Shown piece after piece: positions 4,582-5,315 of a DNA stretch of 5,315 nt (positions within the stretch are counted from its first letter, which is position 1; every line of letters begins with the position of its first letter). Location: NCBI GenBank assembly GCA_903904615.1, contig CAIVDG010000217.1:1-5315 (forward strand), read 5' to 3'. This DNA comes from an uncultured Acidimicrobiaceae bacterium. Lineage in GTDB: Bacteria > Actinomycetota > Acidimicrobiia > Acidimicrobiales > Ilumatobacteraceae. The notes under the pieces are model-generated. The model searched no databases and was not told where the DNA came from. It saw only the letters and a list, made by a program, of their open reading frames with translations. A program made the position numbers and the translations under genes.

Positions 4582-5315
4582 TTACTCGGCTCCGGAAGCA
4601 TTCGATGCACCGTTGCGACGCACCCGGCGAGCGGTCTCGGCGGCCACCGCCAACAGCACCAGAAGCACCCACCACAACTGCATGGTGGCCTGCTGACGAA
4701 CCTGGGACGTCGCGATCTTCAAGGACTCATTCATCTGCGCTTCGGTCAGCATCAGCGAGCCATCCTGGTCTCCTGCGTCACCAGATGAGGGCATGTCGGC
4801 GGGCTGATCGTTCTCTGGGGTGAACGACTGGCCGCCCTCGGGTGTGGTGTCTGAACCAGCTGAAGGCGAATCGACATTGCCTGGCGTTTCTTCTGGGGTC
4901 GTTGTTGTTGGGGAGCTGGTGCCACCGCCAGTTCCAGGTGTCACCACTGTGTTTTCACGAGCGGGTTCAGTTGTGGCTGGCTCTTCAATAACAACAATTT
5001 CTCCGCCAATACGTGGCGAAATAGCCACGGTTGTGGATGGCGATGAGCCAGTAACGGGAGATGCGCTTTCCGATGATGCGGGGCGAGGAATTGTTGTGGT
5101 GGTGGGAATGGTGGTGGTGGTGGGCGCTGCATCGTCACGGTCATCGCGGTCGTCGTCGTCATGGTCATCGTGGTCATGGTCATGGTCGCAACGATGATCG
5201 TGACCCGTGGCGTGCTTGTGAGCCTTGTGACGAGAATGGGCCCAGCAGCTCTTGCCACGGTCACCTTTTGAGGAACCTGAACTTGCGCTGGCGGCCTGAG
5301 CGCTGAGCCCGACAA
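4582..5315 (-). CDS. Exported His/Asp- and Thr/Pro-rich protein with C-terminal membrane anchor (C-terminal 243 residues, start beyond window)
   Basis: No family recognised. The minus-strand frame is open from the window edge (first full codon 5313-5311) to TAA 4584-4582. The first residues, VGLSAQAASA, look like the end of a signal peptide with AQA or ASA cleavage sites. Then come a basic, His-containing stretch with two cysteines (Cys23, Cys42), a His/Asp-rich run (38-61) that could bind divalent metal, TTTTIPTTTTIP (65-76), a long Thr/Pro/Ser/Gly/Glu-rich and probably disordered linker (77-190), and one membrane segment, MQLWWVLLVLLAVAAETA (211-228), followed by the basic RRVRR stop-transfer and a short cytoplasmic tail. 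This predicts a surface protein with its N-terminus outside. No LPXTG-like sorting motif is present. The frame has no ATG, GTG or TTG between 5313 and the GTG at 5028; taking that GTG as the start would wrongly remove the signal peptide and His/Asp region. Confidence 0.8.
   Translation of the reverse strand, partial: VGLSAQAASASSGSSKGDRGKSCWAHSRHKAHKHATGHDHRCDHDHDHDDHDDDDRDDRDDAAPTTTTIPTTTTIPRPASSESASPVTGSSPSTTVAISPRIGGEIVVIEEPATTEPARENTVVTPGTGGGTSSPTTTTPEETPGNVDSPSAGSDTTPEGGQSFTPENDQPADMPSSGDAGDQDGSLMLTEAQMNESLKIATSQVRQQATMQLWWVLLVLLAVAAETARRVRRNGASNASGAE
5086..5121 (-). repeat. Thr/Pro codon repeat (TTTTIP twice)
   Basis: Two copies of an 18-base unit encode TTTTIP. It is a low-complexity linker of the type found in exported actinobacterial proteins and may vary in copy number. 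Confidence 0.6.
5131..5202 (-). repeat. His/Asp codon-repeat segment
   Basis: Residues 38-61 of the exported protein are almost only His and Asp, with a few Arg and one Cys, written with simple GAC/CAT/CAC/GAT codons. The alternating His-Asp pattern suggests a metal-binding or buffering segment outside the cell. It also makes the other frames look open. Confidence 0.6.

Noticed and set aside
4582..4700. Sortase-type cell-wall anchor at the C-terminus of the exported protein
   Set aside because: There is a hydrophobic helix with a basic tail, but no LPXTG-like motif before it, and an 11-residue tail follows the basic cluster. A plain membrane anchor fits better.
4941..5315. Minus- and plus-strand open frames with Met/Thr or Trp/His/Arg repeats
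   Set aside because: These are alternative-frame readings of the low-complexity His/Asp and Thr codon repeats. Only the frame ending at 4582 gives a signal-peptide end, linker, membrane helix and stop-transfer in order.
1..5315. CRISPR array, insertion sequence, phage att site, tRNA or rRNA gene
   Set aside because: No regularly spaced direct repeats, transposase-like frame, terminal repeats or tRNA-like sequence were found. Coding genes fill nearly the whole window, and the longest gap between genes is 75 bp.

Overview
The window looks like an ordinary housekeeping segment of an actinobacterial chromosome. The evidence is the actinobacterial/mycobacterial form of SerC, an actinobacterial-type PAC2 family protein, a Thr/Pro-rich secreted protein of the kind common in this phylum, and two promoters with leaderless-mRNA geometry. 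Base composition by eye is only slightly GC-rich, low for soil actinomycetes. Together with the TTTTIP linker this makes me lean towards a planktonic Acidimicrobiia-like lineage, but that placement is a guess.

Layout, left to right. (1) 1-650, minus strand: N-terminal half of a class I aspartate-type aminotransferase, cut by the left window edge. (2) 669-1796, plus: serC, divergent from it with only 18 bp between start codons. (3) 1808-2686, plus: PAC2 family protein, 11 bp after serC and probably co-transcribed. (4) 2762-2977 and 2970-3191, plus: a hicB-hicA toxin-antitoxin pair, antitoxin first, overlapping by 8 bp, with its own predicted promoter carrying an inverted repeat. (5) 3210-4523, minus: metY-type O-acetylhomoserine sulfhydrylase, convergent with hicA, with a small hairpin at the junction. 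(6) 4524-4581: the metY upstream region, with a perfect 12-bp-arm inverted repeat over a predicted promoter and a second inverted repeat abutting the start codon. (7) 4582-5315, minus: the C-terminal 243 residues of an exported protein with a signal-peptide end, a His/Asp-rich segment, a Thr/Pro/Ser linker and one C-terminal membrane helix. Its start lies beyond the right edge.

Three of the genes encode fold-type I PLP enzymes of amino-acid metabolism: aspartate-type transamination, phosphoserine formation on the way to serine, and sulfide incorporation into homocysteine. They lie on different transcription units. The HicBA pair is the only accessory element and sits between the serC-PAC2 unit and metY. 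I found no CRISPR array, insertion sequence, tRNA or rRNA, and nothing that supports a new multi-gene defence or biosynthetic system. The points most worth following up are the metY operator-like palindromes, the unrecognised His/Asp-rich surface protein, and the short HicB that lacks a DNA-binding domain.
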